Source: Spirodela intermedia (Eukaryota > Streptophyta > Magnoliopsida > Alismatales > Araceae). From it: a stretch of 64,000 bases of DNA. Made by a program: the position numbers and the translations under genes. The notes under the pieces are model-generated. The model worked only from the letters and a program-made list of their open reading frames with translations. It was not told the DNA's origin and did not search any database. The first letter of the stretch is position 1, and each line of letters opens with the position of its first letter. The stretch is from assembly GCA_902729315.2 (NCBI GenBank), contig LR746275.1:2822501-2886500 (forward strand), written 5' to 3'. Positions 10,373 to 24,630 of the stretch are shown piece after piece.

Positions 10373-12856
10373 ATGGGCAACTGCGGAACCAGAGGGGAAT
10401 CGGCCGTCGCCGTTGCTCATGTCCCAGGTACGCCACCTTCGGCGCCTTTGCACCGCTTTTCAGTGGCACGTCCTGCGGCTCTGACCAATTATACCGTATT
10501 TCTTCTCGATCCGTCCAATGTCTCCTCGCCCCTCCCTCCCTCACCGCTCTCATCCGTGGTATCGATGGATCTGTCACATCGGGAGCCACCTTCTCGAGTA
10601 CAATTATCCACACAAATCTAGGCGTATACAATTCTTTTAAAATTCTTGCGAGGTTTCCTGTCCGTCGTGGAATCGCTTGTATGGTGCATTTAGGGTTCAT
10701 CGATCCAGATTTTCTCTCGAAGCTTTCTGAACATTTGTGGACAAGCTTTCGTTATCTTCAGCTCCGAACGTCAACGATTTGAGTCAACTCCGCAAAGCAA
10801 TCCCCTCTGCTATGCGTTTATCTCTGCATAATCTGCAAAAATAGGTCAAACCCAATCAATCGACTCTGATCTGCAACCATTTCCGCTTTGCTGTGTGATG
10901 ATCATCTTCTGCATTTCATGGCGCCATGCTCACCGTCCCCGCATGTTTCCCGGTGCCAGTCAGGAGCGCTTCCCTGGAGAAGAAACAGAGCCGCTCCTTC
11001 TCGGACCTGAGCGATTCGTCCACACCGCGACCCTTTGAAGATTCGAGGAACATTTCGATCTACACCAACACCATCGCCTTCACATTATTTGAGCTGGAAA
11101 CCATCACCAAGCGCTTCCGCTCTGACTACGTCCTCGGGGAAGGAGGGTTTGGAACGGTGTACAAGGGATACATCGATGAGAACGTGAGAGTCGGTCTCAA
11201 ATCCCTTCCCGTTGCTGTCAAGGTCCTCAACAAAGATGGCCTTCAGGGACACAGAGAATGGCTTGTGAGTAAATTTCTTCATGTTCTTCATTTTTCGAGG
11301 GATTCCTCGTTGACCTTTTCAGAGTTCCAAGGGTTGACCGGAATATTAGGTCAATTCTAGTCGGTTTACATTACATGCCTAGCATATAACGTGGGCATCG
11401 ATCTGATGAATGCAGGGTGACCCTTTTGTTTTGTTTTTTCTTGGTCGTGCTGAAACTTGAATCTCATCAATACAGAAACTCTCCATTCATGTCTTGGATC
11501 GAATGGGTGATGAGCTGTACTGGATTAGCTCGCAAAACCCAGTTGGAGAATCTTTCCTTTGACTTGTTAGTTCGATGATTGACCCTCTAAGTCAACCCGT
11601 CCTCGGTCCACTTAATCGCGGGCATCTCAGCAAAGTCGAACCTTTCTTGCCAGGCATCGGAGCTTGTGAAAATTTTATGGATGCATTTGTTTATTATTTT
11701 ATCCACATTGGTTGAGACCTGAGGCGCTCTTGCTCCTGCAGACGGAGGTAGCTTTTCTCGGCCAGCTGAGGCATCCGAACCTGGTGAAGCTGATCGGGTA
11801 CTGCTGCGAAGATGACCAGAGGCTCCTGGTTTACGAGTTCATGTTCAGGGGGAGCCTCGAGAACCACTTGTTCCGGAGTACGTCCTCCTCTTCCTCTCTC
11901 ATTTAGTTACTTTGACTGATTAATGGGGGATTCATTTTTCATCCAAGTTCTTGCTCTTGCTTGAGGAGTTCAGAGACGGCGGCGCCGCTGCCGTGGCCGA
12001 CGAGGATGATGATCGCCCTAGGCGCCGCCAGGGGGCTCGCCTTCCTCCACAACGCGGAGAGGCCCGTCATCTACCGGGACTTCAAGACCTCGAATATCTT
12101 GCTGGACAGCGTAAGTCCAAACCAGTTCCTTGTTCTTCGCTGGATCGAACTTTTCGGCTCTCTCGCCGGCGCATCACCTCCTGTTCTTCCCGGCTTCACA
12201 GGACTACACGGCCAAGCTCTCCGACTTCGGGCTCGCGAAGCTCGGCCCCCTGGGCGACGAGACCCACGTGTCCACCCGCGTGATGGGCACGTACGGGTAC
12301 GCGGCGCCGGAGTATGTGATGACTGGTAGGTCCTCCTCTCGGGGCAGGTGGCGCCGCCGCCCCCCACGACGGGGTTCGTCCTCATCGCCGGTGCTGGTTT
12401 GTGTGCCTGCGCGCAGGTCACCTCACGGCGAGGAGCGACGTGTACAGCTTCGGGGTGGTGTTCCTGGAGCTGCTGACCGGCCGGAAGGCGGTGGACAAGA
12501 CCCGGCCGGCGAAGGAGCAGAGCCTGGTGGACTGGGCGCGGCCGCTGCTGAGCGACAAGAGGAAACTCCTGCAGGTGATCGATCCGCGCCTGGAGGAGCA
12601 GTTTCCGGCAAGGGCCGCGCAGAAGGCCTGCAGCCTCGCCTTCTACTGCCTCAGCCAGAACCCCAAGGCCAGGCCCCTCATGGCCGACGTGGTGGAGACC
12701 CTCGAGCCCCTCCAAGACGCCGCCGCCGCCACCGCCACCCCCACCGCCACCGGCCCCCGCCATCGCCGGCCCGCCGGCCCCGCCGGCGCCTGCCGCTCCG
12801 TTCGCAGCCCCAAGTGCTCCCCTGCCACCGCTCCCCCTCCCTGCCGAGTGAGGTGA
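10373..12856 (+). CDS. Receptor-like cytoplasmic kinase, RLCK-VII, PBL8-like
   Basis: A plasma-membrane-anchored Ser/Thr kinase of the PBS1-like family, which relays signals from surface receptors, often in immunity. Exons: 10373-10427, 10960-11264, 11742-11877, 11974-12110, 12202-12325 and 12417-12856, giving 398 aa. The N-terminus MGNC is a myristoylation site (G2) with a palmitoylatable Cys4. Kinase motifs in order: [11 protein letters not shown] with the long PBL insert [17 protein letters not shown] (catalytic Lys in VAVK), the gatekeeper region [25 protein letters not shown] (catalytic loop), [24 protein letters not shown] and SDVYSFGVV. The tail is Ala/Pro-rich and ends in CRVR, as I remember for Arabidopsis PBL8 (At5g01020); this tail is the reason for choosing PBL8 over other PBLs. 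Its 3' end is only 183 bp from that of the convergent LOR gene. Confidence 0.93.
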
Positions 12857-13039
12857 TCAAGAACTTCCCTTCCCTTTCCCCTTTCACCCCTGGGTCTTCC
12901 GGAAACACGAGATTTCTGCTTCTGCTGTAATTTATATAACACAGAGTTGCCCGTTGGTTCAACAATGGTAGTAGTAGCTTCGTCGAGGGCTCGCGGAAAA
13001 AAATGGTCGCCATTCCCCGGCGAGAGCTTCCCTTTTCCC

Positions 13040-13675
13040 TTATTCCCTCGACGGGAACATCTGCTCGAGGACGACGACGATGGCCATGGCGATGGTGGCG
13101 TCGAAGCCTGGCTGCACGACGAGGCGGAAGACGTCGGCCCCGAGGCCCACGCCCCCCGTTGTCTCCTTCTTCTGGACCTCCGCCAGGCAGCACCGCCGGT
13201 CGTCGTACACGGCGACGGACCTCCGCGGGTAGGACCCCTCCACGTCGAAGTTGCGGTAGCGCTTCTCGGCGGAGCCTCCGCCGCCGGCGACGTGGACCAG
13301 CACCGCCCGGTGGCGCAGGAGATTGACGTGCTTCTTCCTGATGGAGAGCAGCGGGTGGCCGGCGACGGCGCAAGAGGCCTCGTCCCCCTCGTACACCAGC
13401 CATTGCTCCCCAAAGCTCAGCCTCTTCCGCCGAATGGTCAGCAGAGGCGTCCCGTCAGCGTCCATGAGGACGACCTCCCCTCTCCTCCCGGCCCCGTAGT
13501 TGTCCACCCGGAAGAGGAGGTTCCCCTTGATGTCAAACACTGTAAACCCCTCGCAGTTGAACAGGAGCGACTTCCTCCATACTGTCAGCACCGTCGTCCC
13601 GCCGCCGGTGCCGGCGGCGGCGACGGCTGCTTCCGCTGACTTCACTGAGATGGCACTCGGATGAACCTTGGACAT
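13040..13675 (-). CDS. LURP-one-related (LOR, DUF567) protein
   Basis: A single-exon gene of 211 aa. The LOR fold is a 12-stranded barrel around a central helix, related to Tubby C-terminal and phospholipid scramblase folds. LURP1 itself is needed for basal defence against an oomycete in Arabidopsis; the role here is inferred. Family features seen: TVWRKSLLFNCEGFTVFD, the following GNLLFRVDNY, LMDADGTPLLTIRRKRLS, WLVYEGD and a late VVVQPG-like strand leading to a hydrophobic C-terminal helix (ATIAMAIVVVLEQMF). I used the ATG at 13675 because translation from there starts MSKVHPSAI, typical of the family. Many members have an intron; none is needed here. No frame defects. Confidence 0.9.
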   Translation of the reverse strand: MSKVHPSAISVKSAEAAVAAAGTGGGTTVLTVWRKSLLFNCEGFTVFDIKGNLLFRVDNYGAGRRGEVVLMDADGTPLLTIRRKRLSFGEQWLVYEGDEASCAVAGHPLLSIRKKHVNLLRHRAVLVHVAGGGGSAEKRYRNFDVEGSYPRRSVAVYDDRRCCLAEVQKKETTGGVGLGADVFRLVVQPGFDATIAMAIVVVLEQMFPSRE

Positions 13676-15684
13676 TCTCCAACAGACGATGGTGATGACG
13701 GCGTCGGCAGCGATGGCGATGGCGGCGGTGGCGATGGAGGATTCTCCGACCTTGGTCCTCCTCCCTGCGGTGCTCACCCTCTATATATATCCCGCCAGTG
13801 GGAGGCTAAGCATCAGCTGGGCCCCAAGACCGCCGGAGGAAGAAGGGGAAGGGGTGGCGTGATGATGGATCGGCGGCTCTTGTCCGTACACGTGTCCATG
13901 GACGGCATTAAACTACGATAACCAGCCCTCGTGTCTCATCTGGGGTTGTCGGGTGCCATTTCGGGTACGCCCGGTGGGTCAGGGTCGGAGTGAAATATGG
14001 GAATCCGACAGAGTAAATGCGTACGTGGACCCCGATTGGCGGAAAAGTCGGGGGCTAGACGGAACACGGCCGCGTGGCGACATTATTTCTACACGTGTCA
14101 AGAAGCGTGTGGAAGAGGTAGCAGGGTCGGTGGGCATCGTCGCGGACGTGGTTGAGCTCTGAGCCGCTCACTCCCTCCGCCCCAGTCAACGAGATGCCGA
14201 TGAAGTAGATTCCCACGTGACGCGTAATAAAAATAAGTTTCATTCTCTCTAGATATTCTTAAGTATTATGATCGAAAATAAAAACTGAGGAAAATAGTTT
14301 TTTAAAATTATAATATACGCAAGCCACCGCAAATTTTCGATTTTAATCTTTAATATTTTTTACTGGGATTTTTTGATGTGATATTTCGAGTATTTATGAT
14401 GCATATGGCTTCAAGCGCAAGAGCTCGCACGTGTCACTGCTAGCTTAAAGGGGTGATGCGGGGGATGACGCAAGCTCCCTCATCTTTTCCTTCAAATATC
14501 AATCACACGCACGTGTGGGTTAGACTCCGTCAACCCATGAAAGGCCCATTTCCAAGAGTATTCACCGAGAAAGCCTCTAGAAGGCTCGGCCCAAATTTTG
14601 AGCATAGTCCATCAAATGAGCTTAGTTTTTATTGGGCTCGAGTTGGATGGCCTAATAATTTATTCACAAAGGGGTTTGACTTAGGTGCGGCCAGTGACGC
14701 ACCCGATGGGCGTCAACGTCAAGTATGTGTTTGGCCAGGCCCATTTATTTATCGGTCTCTCGTGTTAATAGTTCTCAAGGCAAGGCCCAGTAAAAGTAAT
14801 TGATATCATGGGCCTCACCCCTACTCTCAGCAGTCCAAGTTGGGGTCCTCGAATATCCTCAAAACGGTCCAGATATTTTAGGAATGTTCCAGAAGGATAT
14901 TCCGGCATCTCCTCCACCAGGTGATCACTGGTGGCAGGGTTGCTAGGTTCTCAAGATCTGCACCGTTGAGGGTGGCGCAGCGGCCCGTCAACTGGTGGGC
15001 GGTTCACGGATGTTGACCCGGGGTCCACCCACAGATTCCCATCTGAACCGCTCGCTGGTTGTTTTTGATCGTCGTTTGTCAACGTGGCGGCGAAATATAG
15101 GGCGATCAGCAGGCCCTAAAATTAGGGTTGCCGGCCATTTTCGAAGGGAAGATCTGTTTTTGAGGCTGAGATCAGATATTTGGGCCAGTGGGGGATTAGT
15201 TTAGTCCACGCGTGGCCGACGGCGAGATTGGGGGCTGACGGCGTTTTTCTGGTCGGTCGCTTTCTCGCTGGTGCCATAAAACCCGCATCTGTCCCCCGGG
15301 GGTGGGTTCTCGATAGACGCCGTCCGGTTTGCCCTAGGTTCTCTTCTTCTGCTCCGTCTCGGGTTTCCGCTCTCTACGCGACTTCAGGTGCGGAAATCTA
15401 TCTGATCCGTTTTATTAATTTGGTCTACTGGGGGAGAGGAAGGGCTTAATTTTCTCGATTTGTTGTCGTCGTCGTCATTCTTGTTCGAGTCGGTCTCGAG
15501 TTCTTTCTTACATCTGGTGTGGCTTATGGTGCGGTATCTGTCATTACTTCCACTACAATCTTTGACGAAGCCCGCCTTTTGTTTTCCCCTCAAATCTGTT
15601 TGTCAAAATTGGTGGTGAAATATTTTTGGATTTTGAGGAGTGTTCAATTTTTATTTCGTATTTCTCCACAGACAATCTTCAGCT
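13676..15684. other. Divergent intergenic region (LOR / iPGAM) with the iPGAM leader intron
   Basis: No protein gene is seen. The left end is the LOR promoter. TGGGCC-type boxes occur between about 14540 and 14770. The iPGAM leader probably begins near 15290. A leader intron is likely at 15388-15671: the donor follows CTTCAG and the acceptor is TCCACAG, 13 bp before the ATG. Confidence 0.5.
13780..13791 (-). promoter_or_regulatory. Probable TATA box of the LOR gene
   Basis: A TATATATA run about 105 to 115 bp upstream of the LOR ATG, correctly placed for minus-strand transcription. Confidence 0.5.
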
Positions 15685-18600
15685 ATGGGTACCACTGAGT
15701 TTTCATGGAAGTTGGCCGACCACCCAAAGCTCCCGAAAGGAAAGACGATTGCTCTTGTGGTTCTGGATGGATGGGGCGAGGCTGATGCTGACCAGTACAA
15801 TTGCGTTCACGTCGCGGAGACGCCGACCATGGATGCCCTTAAAAATGTAACTGCATCATAGATCGCCTCTCGTTCTGTTTCTTACGATTCTAGTGTTGAT
15901 TATGCATGTTGACTCTAAACATTATATCCCCTATTTATCTTATTGTTTTTATCTTTTCTATCCAACCTTTTTATTATTATCACCGTTGTCCGTTACCCGA
16001 CGACCATTGCTTTAGCTTAGTAGGTGCCTTCTGCCATGCTTGGTTGAAAGCCATGGTTTCTGGAACCGTCATGAATAGTCATCTATCCCTTAGCAACATT
16101 TGTAATGCATGTGACCGGATGCTTTTTATTTCATGGTTAGTCTTCTTCTCCCCTGATATGAATCGCCGTATGTTTTCGCCCACACGATTCCCTCTGAAAA
16201 TGGTTGCTCGGCTCAATTGTATATTTACCCCAAACTTGCTCTCGTGAACATGTATACTTCAGGGGCACACGCTCCAGTTCACCAGTGATACTTTTACTCA
16301 TGTTATGGGCTTTTGGACAGATTGCCGAGTTGTAGAAATGGCTTTATAGGCTCCTTTTGCAAACATCATTAATTGGGAAGTGGTATGCGAGCAGGGCTGT
16401 GCTCAGTTATCCTGTTTTTATTTTATTTTATTCTTACCAGAATCCATATTGGAATAAGTTACACTCTATACATCTGGAATGTTTGAAGGAATTGAAGTGT
16501 GTATATCTTCCCTATCATTGATATTAAAGAGTTCTGGCTTGGTGTCATCTCTTCTGCATTGTATATTACCTGCACAAACCTGTTGCATGCTATTAATGAC
16601 AAGAAATTTCTGACCAAGGTCTTCAAGTTTTTTTACTGTGTGCTATTTACTATGAATGTGCAAGATTCTAATATTTCTTCATATTCAGGATTCATTAAAC
16701 ATCAATCTTTTGTCTCCTTCAACAGGGGGCTCCCGAGAGGTGGAGACTAATAAGAGCTCATGGAACTGCTGTGGGGCTTCCTTCCGAAGATGACATGGGC
16801 AACAGTGAAGTAGGGCACAACGCACTGGGTGCTGGGAGGATCTTTGCTCAAGGGTATAAACTCAATGCCTCATTTCTCTGCATTGTCTATAACCTTCTTT
16901 GATTCTATGAACATATTTAGATTCACAAAAAAAATGATTGCTAATTCTGGTGGCTGTCTAGGACTGTAGAGCTCCTGAAAATTCTGGCTATGGGCTGAAC
17001 AATTGCAATGTTTTATGGGTTCAACTTAAATTGCTTATTTCAGTTATTGAAAGAAGCCGCTAATCTTAATGATTTGACTGTTGACCTTGTTCTCTAGATT
17101 AATTTTCTCTGATTCATATTTTCATTTATTCAGTAAATGCATTGTTTTACTTTTCCATTTGGATCCATTTATCAATTTTTGCAAGTGTTCTGTTGTCCTC
17201 ACTTCATCTTATTGGTATCAGAAGAAAAGAGGAGGTATATATATATTTGAATTGAAAAGGAAGGTGTATTGATAGTATAAGAAAATGAATTTCTTCTCAT
17301 CATGCCATTTGTATTGTTTTTTTTTTTTTTGGGGCTTGGGGAGTGCTTATAAGATGGTTCTTCTTTAGATGCTTGGAAAGTGGGTTATTCTCTTTGTCTT
17401 GAGTGACCTCATCCGATCATCTCTTACTTTATTGAATGGTGATTCGTAGTATTTTTTTTAGTTGCATTAGTCCAGTAATCTGTTATCAATGGATATTATC
17501 TACTTATGGTTAATGATCGGCAGCCTATTGATCTATGTACACTTGTCTTGTATGTATGTCAGCTGTCAATTTATGTAGCTATCTACAGCAATGATAGTCG
17601 ATCTCGTATATTTCTGACATATGTGTGCTCCTCTCTTAGTGCAAAGTTGGTAGATCACGCACTGGCATCTGGGAAGATTTATGAGAGTGAAGGCTTTAAG
17701 TACATCCAAGAATGCTTTGATGAAGGCACCTTGCATTTGGTTGGGCTACTTAGTGACGGAGGGGTCCATTCTCGGTTGGATCAGCTACAAGTATGCGTTT
17801 TGCACTTGTCGCTCTTTGTTTTGAATTTCTTTCTAACAAACAATTTTTTAAACTATATTTCATTTTCAATGATCTAGTTGCTACTGAAAGGTGCTAGCGA
17901 ACATGGTGCCAAAAGAATACGGGTCCATGTTCTTACTGATGGCCGTGATGTTTTGGATGGTTCGAGTGTTGGTTTTGCTGAAACTCTTGAAAATGACCTT
18001 GCAAACCTGCGGGAGAACGGCATTGATGCTCAAGTTGCATCAGGTGGTGGTCGAATGTATGTCACCATGGATCGCTATGAGGTACTTATAGAGTTCTTTG
18101 TGCTATTTTTCTGCTGCTAAATCTTTTACATGTTTAGGTTAAGTATTGATACGACATGTATATTTTAAATTTTATCTTATATTTCAAACTTCATTGCTCA
18201 AATTATCGTTTTTCAAGGGAAGGTCATATATATCCCCAGTTTTACCGAGAATATGATAAAAAACATTTCAATAACGAGGCCGCATAGTCATCAGGCTTGA
18301 CTGCTTGTTAAAGAGGACGCAATACGTGAATTTCTTGAAGAAAGAGTACAAGCAATTACATGAATATAGATATTACGTGGATATATATATATATATATAT
18401 CCTTGTGAAAGATTGCAGCATGGGACGAAGTAAAGAGCACATTGCATGAAGGAATGACAAACCCGGGATCTAATAACTGGAGTTGCAAGCATTTTTCTTT
18501 TTGACGCCCTATGAAAAATATTTTTCATCAACAGAATCTACGGCCAAAAAAAGAAAAAGCTTAATGCTTGCATCTGGTAGTTTAAAAATTAAGCGGGAAA

Positions 18601-20590
18601 ATATTATGCGGTTTCAATATTTAGCATTTTATTGCGAGAAGCCCCCCTCGATCCTGATCATGACTACAATCTGTTCTATACTAATTTTAGACACCGAACT
18701 CCTACATTCTCGCTAAAATGCACACTAAATACATGTTTCCCCTTCATTATCAGCTTCATTTCAATCTATTTGCGATCCTTTACCTTTCGTCAAGGATCGT
18801 TCTTGTTGATGTTACTAATCGTATGTGAGTATGATACCATGAAATAGAAATAAACTAGTGATAATCACGTCATGTGGTTTCTTCTGCAGAACGACTGGGA
18901 AGTTGTCAAACGAGGATGGGACGCCCAGGTTCTTGGTGAAGCACCGTACAAATTTCGTAATGTCGTTGAAGCTGTGAAGAAACTGAGAGAGATTCCCAAC
19001 ATCAGCGATCAGTACTTGCCCCCTTTTGTTATAGTCGATGAAAGTGGCAAGGCAGTTGGCCCAGTAGTCGATGGTGACGCCGTTGTGACATTCAACTTCC
19101 GCGCAGATCGTATGGTCATGACTGCCAAAGCTTTTGAATACAAGGATTTTGACAAGTTTGACCGCGTCAGGTTTCCAAAGATCCATTACGCCGGGATGCT
19201 TCAGTACGATGGTGAATTAAAGCTTCCACACTACTATCTCGTTTCTCCTCCAGAGATAGAGAGGACCTCTGGTGAATACTTGGTCTATAATGGTGTCCGG
19301 ACCTTCGCTTGCAGGTAGGCATCTTGCAGGAACATAAAATTATGATTTTTTCAATTTTTCTTTAATTATTTTTTATGTCAGTGTTTTTCTTGCATAACTG
19401 GTAGAATATTCTTCTGCATCATCTCTCACCTTTCTGTTAATGTTGAGACATGATTTTAGTATAGTCAACGGTTGAGCTCAATCTGTCGCTGTCATCATCT
19501 GGTTTTTGTCTGTTAAAAGTCAAGTCAACCGATGATCATCTTACCTTTCTGTACTTGTGGAGCTATCATCTGAATATATATTCAGTGGTTGAACTGATTT
19601 TACCATCATCATCGGGTTTTTCCCCCTTTTTCTTGATCGTCGTGGATGGGACGGAAGTCAACTGAACATCCGCTTTTGGTGTGGCAGTGAGACCGTCAAG
19701 TTCGGCCACGTCACCTTCTTCTGGAATGGCAACCGTTCCGGTTACTTTGACTCCTCCATGGAGGAGTACGTTGAAATCCCCAGCGACAGTGGAATCACCT
19801 TCAATGTCAAACCGAAGATGAAAGCACTGGAGATTGCCGAGATGGCCAGGGACGCCATCCTCAGTGGCAAGTATCAGCAGGTGCGTTGACTCTCTCGCCA
19901 ATGCAGGTACCACACGTGCTTAGGGATCTCTCTCACACCTGTGTAAATTCCACTGCAGGTCCGGGTCAACGTTCCCAACGGAGACATGGTGGGTCACACC
20001 GGGGACATTGAAGCCACTGTCGTTGCCTGCAAGGCGACTGACGAGGCCGTCAAGGTGCTGGCTGCCTTTCGACCATCCCATTTGTTGCATCATATAGTCA
20101 ACGCTCTGCAGCTGCTGCTAAAGTCAAAACCCTCGCATTTTTTCACTGGGCAGATAATACTAGACGCGGTGGAGAGGGCCAACGGGATCTACGTCATCAC
20201 GGCGGACCATGGCAATTGCGAGGACATGGTGAAGAGAGACAAGAAGGGCAAGCCGCTGCTGGACAAGGAAGGGAATATCCAAGTCCTCACCTCTCACACT
20301 CTCCAGCCGGTCAGAAACTCCCTCCTCCCCCCTTCTTTCCATTTATAGAATAATCGGCGGGATCGCCGTTTTTGAATCATTTCCCTGAAATGATGCTCAC
20401 GATCACTGTTCTTGCTCTTGATCGGCAGGTGCCCATCGCCATCGGAGGGTCCGGGCTCCCCGCCGGCGTCAGATTCAGGGCGGACGTGCCGGACGGCGGC
20501 CTGGCAAATGTGGCGGCGACGGTGATGAATCTCCACGGGCTCGAGGCCCCCGCTGACTACGAGCAGACCCTCATCGAAGTCGTTGACTAG
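15685..20590 (+). CDS. PGM1: 2,3-bisphosphoglycerate-independent phosphoglycerate mutase
   Basis: A cytosolic glycolytic enzyme that interconverts 3- and 2-phosphoglycerate through a phosphoserine intermediate and two divalent metal ions; alkaline phosphatase superfamily. Exons: 15685-15846, 16726-16853, 17640-17790, 17878-18081, 18890-19314, 19688-19880, 19959-20054, 20154-20309 and 20429-20590. They sum to 1677 nt, or 558 aa, the usual plant length. Motifs: ALVVLDGWG (metal ligand Asp), [16 protein letters not shown] with the catalytic Ser, [40 protein letters not shown] (metal ligands) and the final [10 protein letters not shown]. Arabidopsis has two such genes (At1g09780, At3g08590); the symbol is generic. 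Intron 1 (about 880 bp) and intron 4 (about 810 bp) are AT-rich; the others are short. No defects. Confidence 0.97.
18378..18400. repeat. (AT)n run
   Basis: About 11 AT units in intron 4 of the phosphoglycerate mutase gene. Confidence 0.85.
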
Positions 20591-21421
20591 TAATTTATGC
20601 CCGCCCGATTCCACCACAAAACTACAAGCTTTTTTATTATGATCAGATATGGGCTATTTTTTTTGTTATTTTTGTGGGATCTCTGCCCGCCATACGCCGG
20701 CTATCCCCAGAGCTAGTACAAGCTCCCCAATTTAGCTCGCTGTCTCAACGCGTATGATGTTGACTTTTGGAGTTGACTTTTGAAAGAACCAGAATAAGAG
20801 GCAATAACGTGGGAAAAAATGGCACGCGACCCGCATATATCAGTGTTTTTGCTTCGCCGGATTGTCTGAATATGCTTTTGTCGCTGCAAGTTCATCGGAT
20901 GGAAGTCAACCATGCCCCGTGCTGTTTTGGGAATTTTTTATTTTTTATTATTTATTTTTTAAAACTGATGGGGATATTTAAAATGGGGCATTTATATAAT
21001 AAGAAAAAAAATTGCGGATGGAAGTAACCGTTGCAGCCCAGTCGATAGTCGGCACGATTTTGCAGTTGGCTGTTTTCGGATTCCGCCCCAACGGGTAGAA
21101 GATAACAGGTCCACGGCATCAGACCCTTTCAAATTTTGAAACCGGGATCTCCCGACCGTTGGCGAAAGCGAGGGCCTTTTTTCTGGCACGCGTTGGCACA
21201 CGTGTGGCATCCAGGCCCAAATAGCCCAACAAGCCCGTCTTCCCCGTCGATGATCTCCCTCTTCCTCCTCCTCCCTCCCCACCAGAATCCCGCCCAATTC
21301 AAAGCCCAGAACAGAAGCCATCCGCCATCGACGAAGAGGAGGAAGAAGCCCTAGGGAGGGAAGCGGACCACGTAGATTCCGCCGCCTTCTTTTGCTGCGA
21401 ATCCGAGGCTTACCCTCGAAG
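20591..21421. promoter_or_regulatory. iPGAM 3' flank and CDKB1 promoter/leader
   Basis: The left part holds the mutase 3'UTR. The right 400 bp is the CDKB1 upstream region. It contains three MSA-like elements (AACGG core) at 21025-21035 (reverse), 21087-21097 (forward) and 21153-21163 (reverse), plus a CACGTG G-box near 21199-21204. MSA elements are bound by MYB3R factors and drive G2/M expression, the known timing of B-type CDKs. None of the three is a perfect match to the 11-base consensus. Confidence 0.5.
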
Positions 21422-23547
<2,126 letters not shown>

Positions 23548-23561
23548 AGCTTGCCTCTCTC

Positions 23562-23616
23562 TAGGTAGCTAGCTAGCTAGCTAGCTAGTTAGCTAGCAGC
23601 AGCAGCAGCAGCAGCC
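23562..23616. repeat. (TAGC)n/(AGC)n compound microsatellite
   Basis: About eight TAGC-type units run into about six AGC units, 15 bp after the CDKB1 stop. It is probably part of the 3'UTR. Confidence 0.9.
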
Positions 23617-24057
23617 TGCCTGTTAACTCTTTTAAGAAAGGGCCGGGCAACTCCTCTGGTTGACCTCCTCCTGTTTGTTCAGTGCGCATCACTGCTGACT
23701 TTTTTCAGTAGATGACGTCACATATTGTCTATTCATAGTTCAACAGTGAATCTCTCTCTCTCGCTCTCTATCTCAACCTTGATTGACACGCTGGAGTTTC
23801 CATGCTGTGAAGCCTCCGAGGCCCTGGGGAGGTTCGGTTCCCCCCACAGGCCCATTTGGGCTGGTTCATATGCTCACAAGCCCACATAGGCCCACAATGG
23901 TTGTGGATCCGCTCCTATGGTGGGCGAAGTGGGCCATTTTATGTGGGGCCCACACTCTTGCCCTGGGGCCCAATTGGCGGGGCCGATAACAACTCTCAAC
24001 CACAGTTAGCTAACTCGCACCGTACGGACAAAATATCAGTGCACAAATTCAAACATA

Positions 24058-24094
24058 GAAAGAGATAGAGATAGAGATAGAGATAGAGATAGAG

Positions 24095-24128
<34 letters not shown>
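24058..24128. repeat. Compound microsatellite (AGAGAT)n(AT)n(AG)n
   Basis: Directly visible stacked simple repeats about 500 bp upstream of NHL gene 1. Confidence 0.9.
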
Positions 24129-24630
24129 GGAATGTAGAAATACCCTTCAGGAGATTATAATTATCAAATTGCACTATTTTTATCCCTCAATCTGAAGGCT
24201 AGCATATGAACAACAAATTAAAATTGTCTCTTATTGTAATTATAGTTCTTTTTGATGGTTTAGAATAACTCCAGGTTTAAGGGAATGTTATTTCACAACG
24301 GCAAATTCTGGTCAACGTGATTGTATCGAGCCACCCACCCTACCTGGCTTCCAACCAACGGGATCTAACAGATAAACTACCCTCTTCTTATACTTTAGCC
24401 TAACCTCATGCGCAGTAACGTGAACTGCCGTTGTGGAAGAGCACGCCGCCGTTGCGGAGGAACCGGCTTAAGAAAGCCTCCACGACGGATCACGTTACCT
24501 CCTCGCAGGGGTAAAATAGAAAATTCTGGCGCGCCAAAGTTGCCCCCCACACTTCTCTCTCTGTACGGGCCCGGCTCCTTCTCCTTCACGACTTCAACCG
24601 TTCCTATTCTTCTTCTTCTTCTGGGCTTCC

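Larger units (their letters stand above)
23548..24630. other. CDKB1 3' flank and NHL gene 1 promoter
   Basis: No gene. Between 23830 and 23990 there are at least eight GGCCCA/TGGGCC-type boxes (site II elements). A compound microsatellite, (GATA/GAGATA)n then (AT)n then (GA)n, covers about 24058-24128. Confidence 0.5.
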
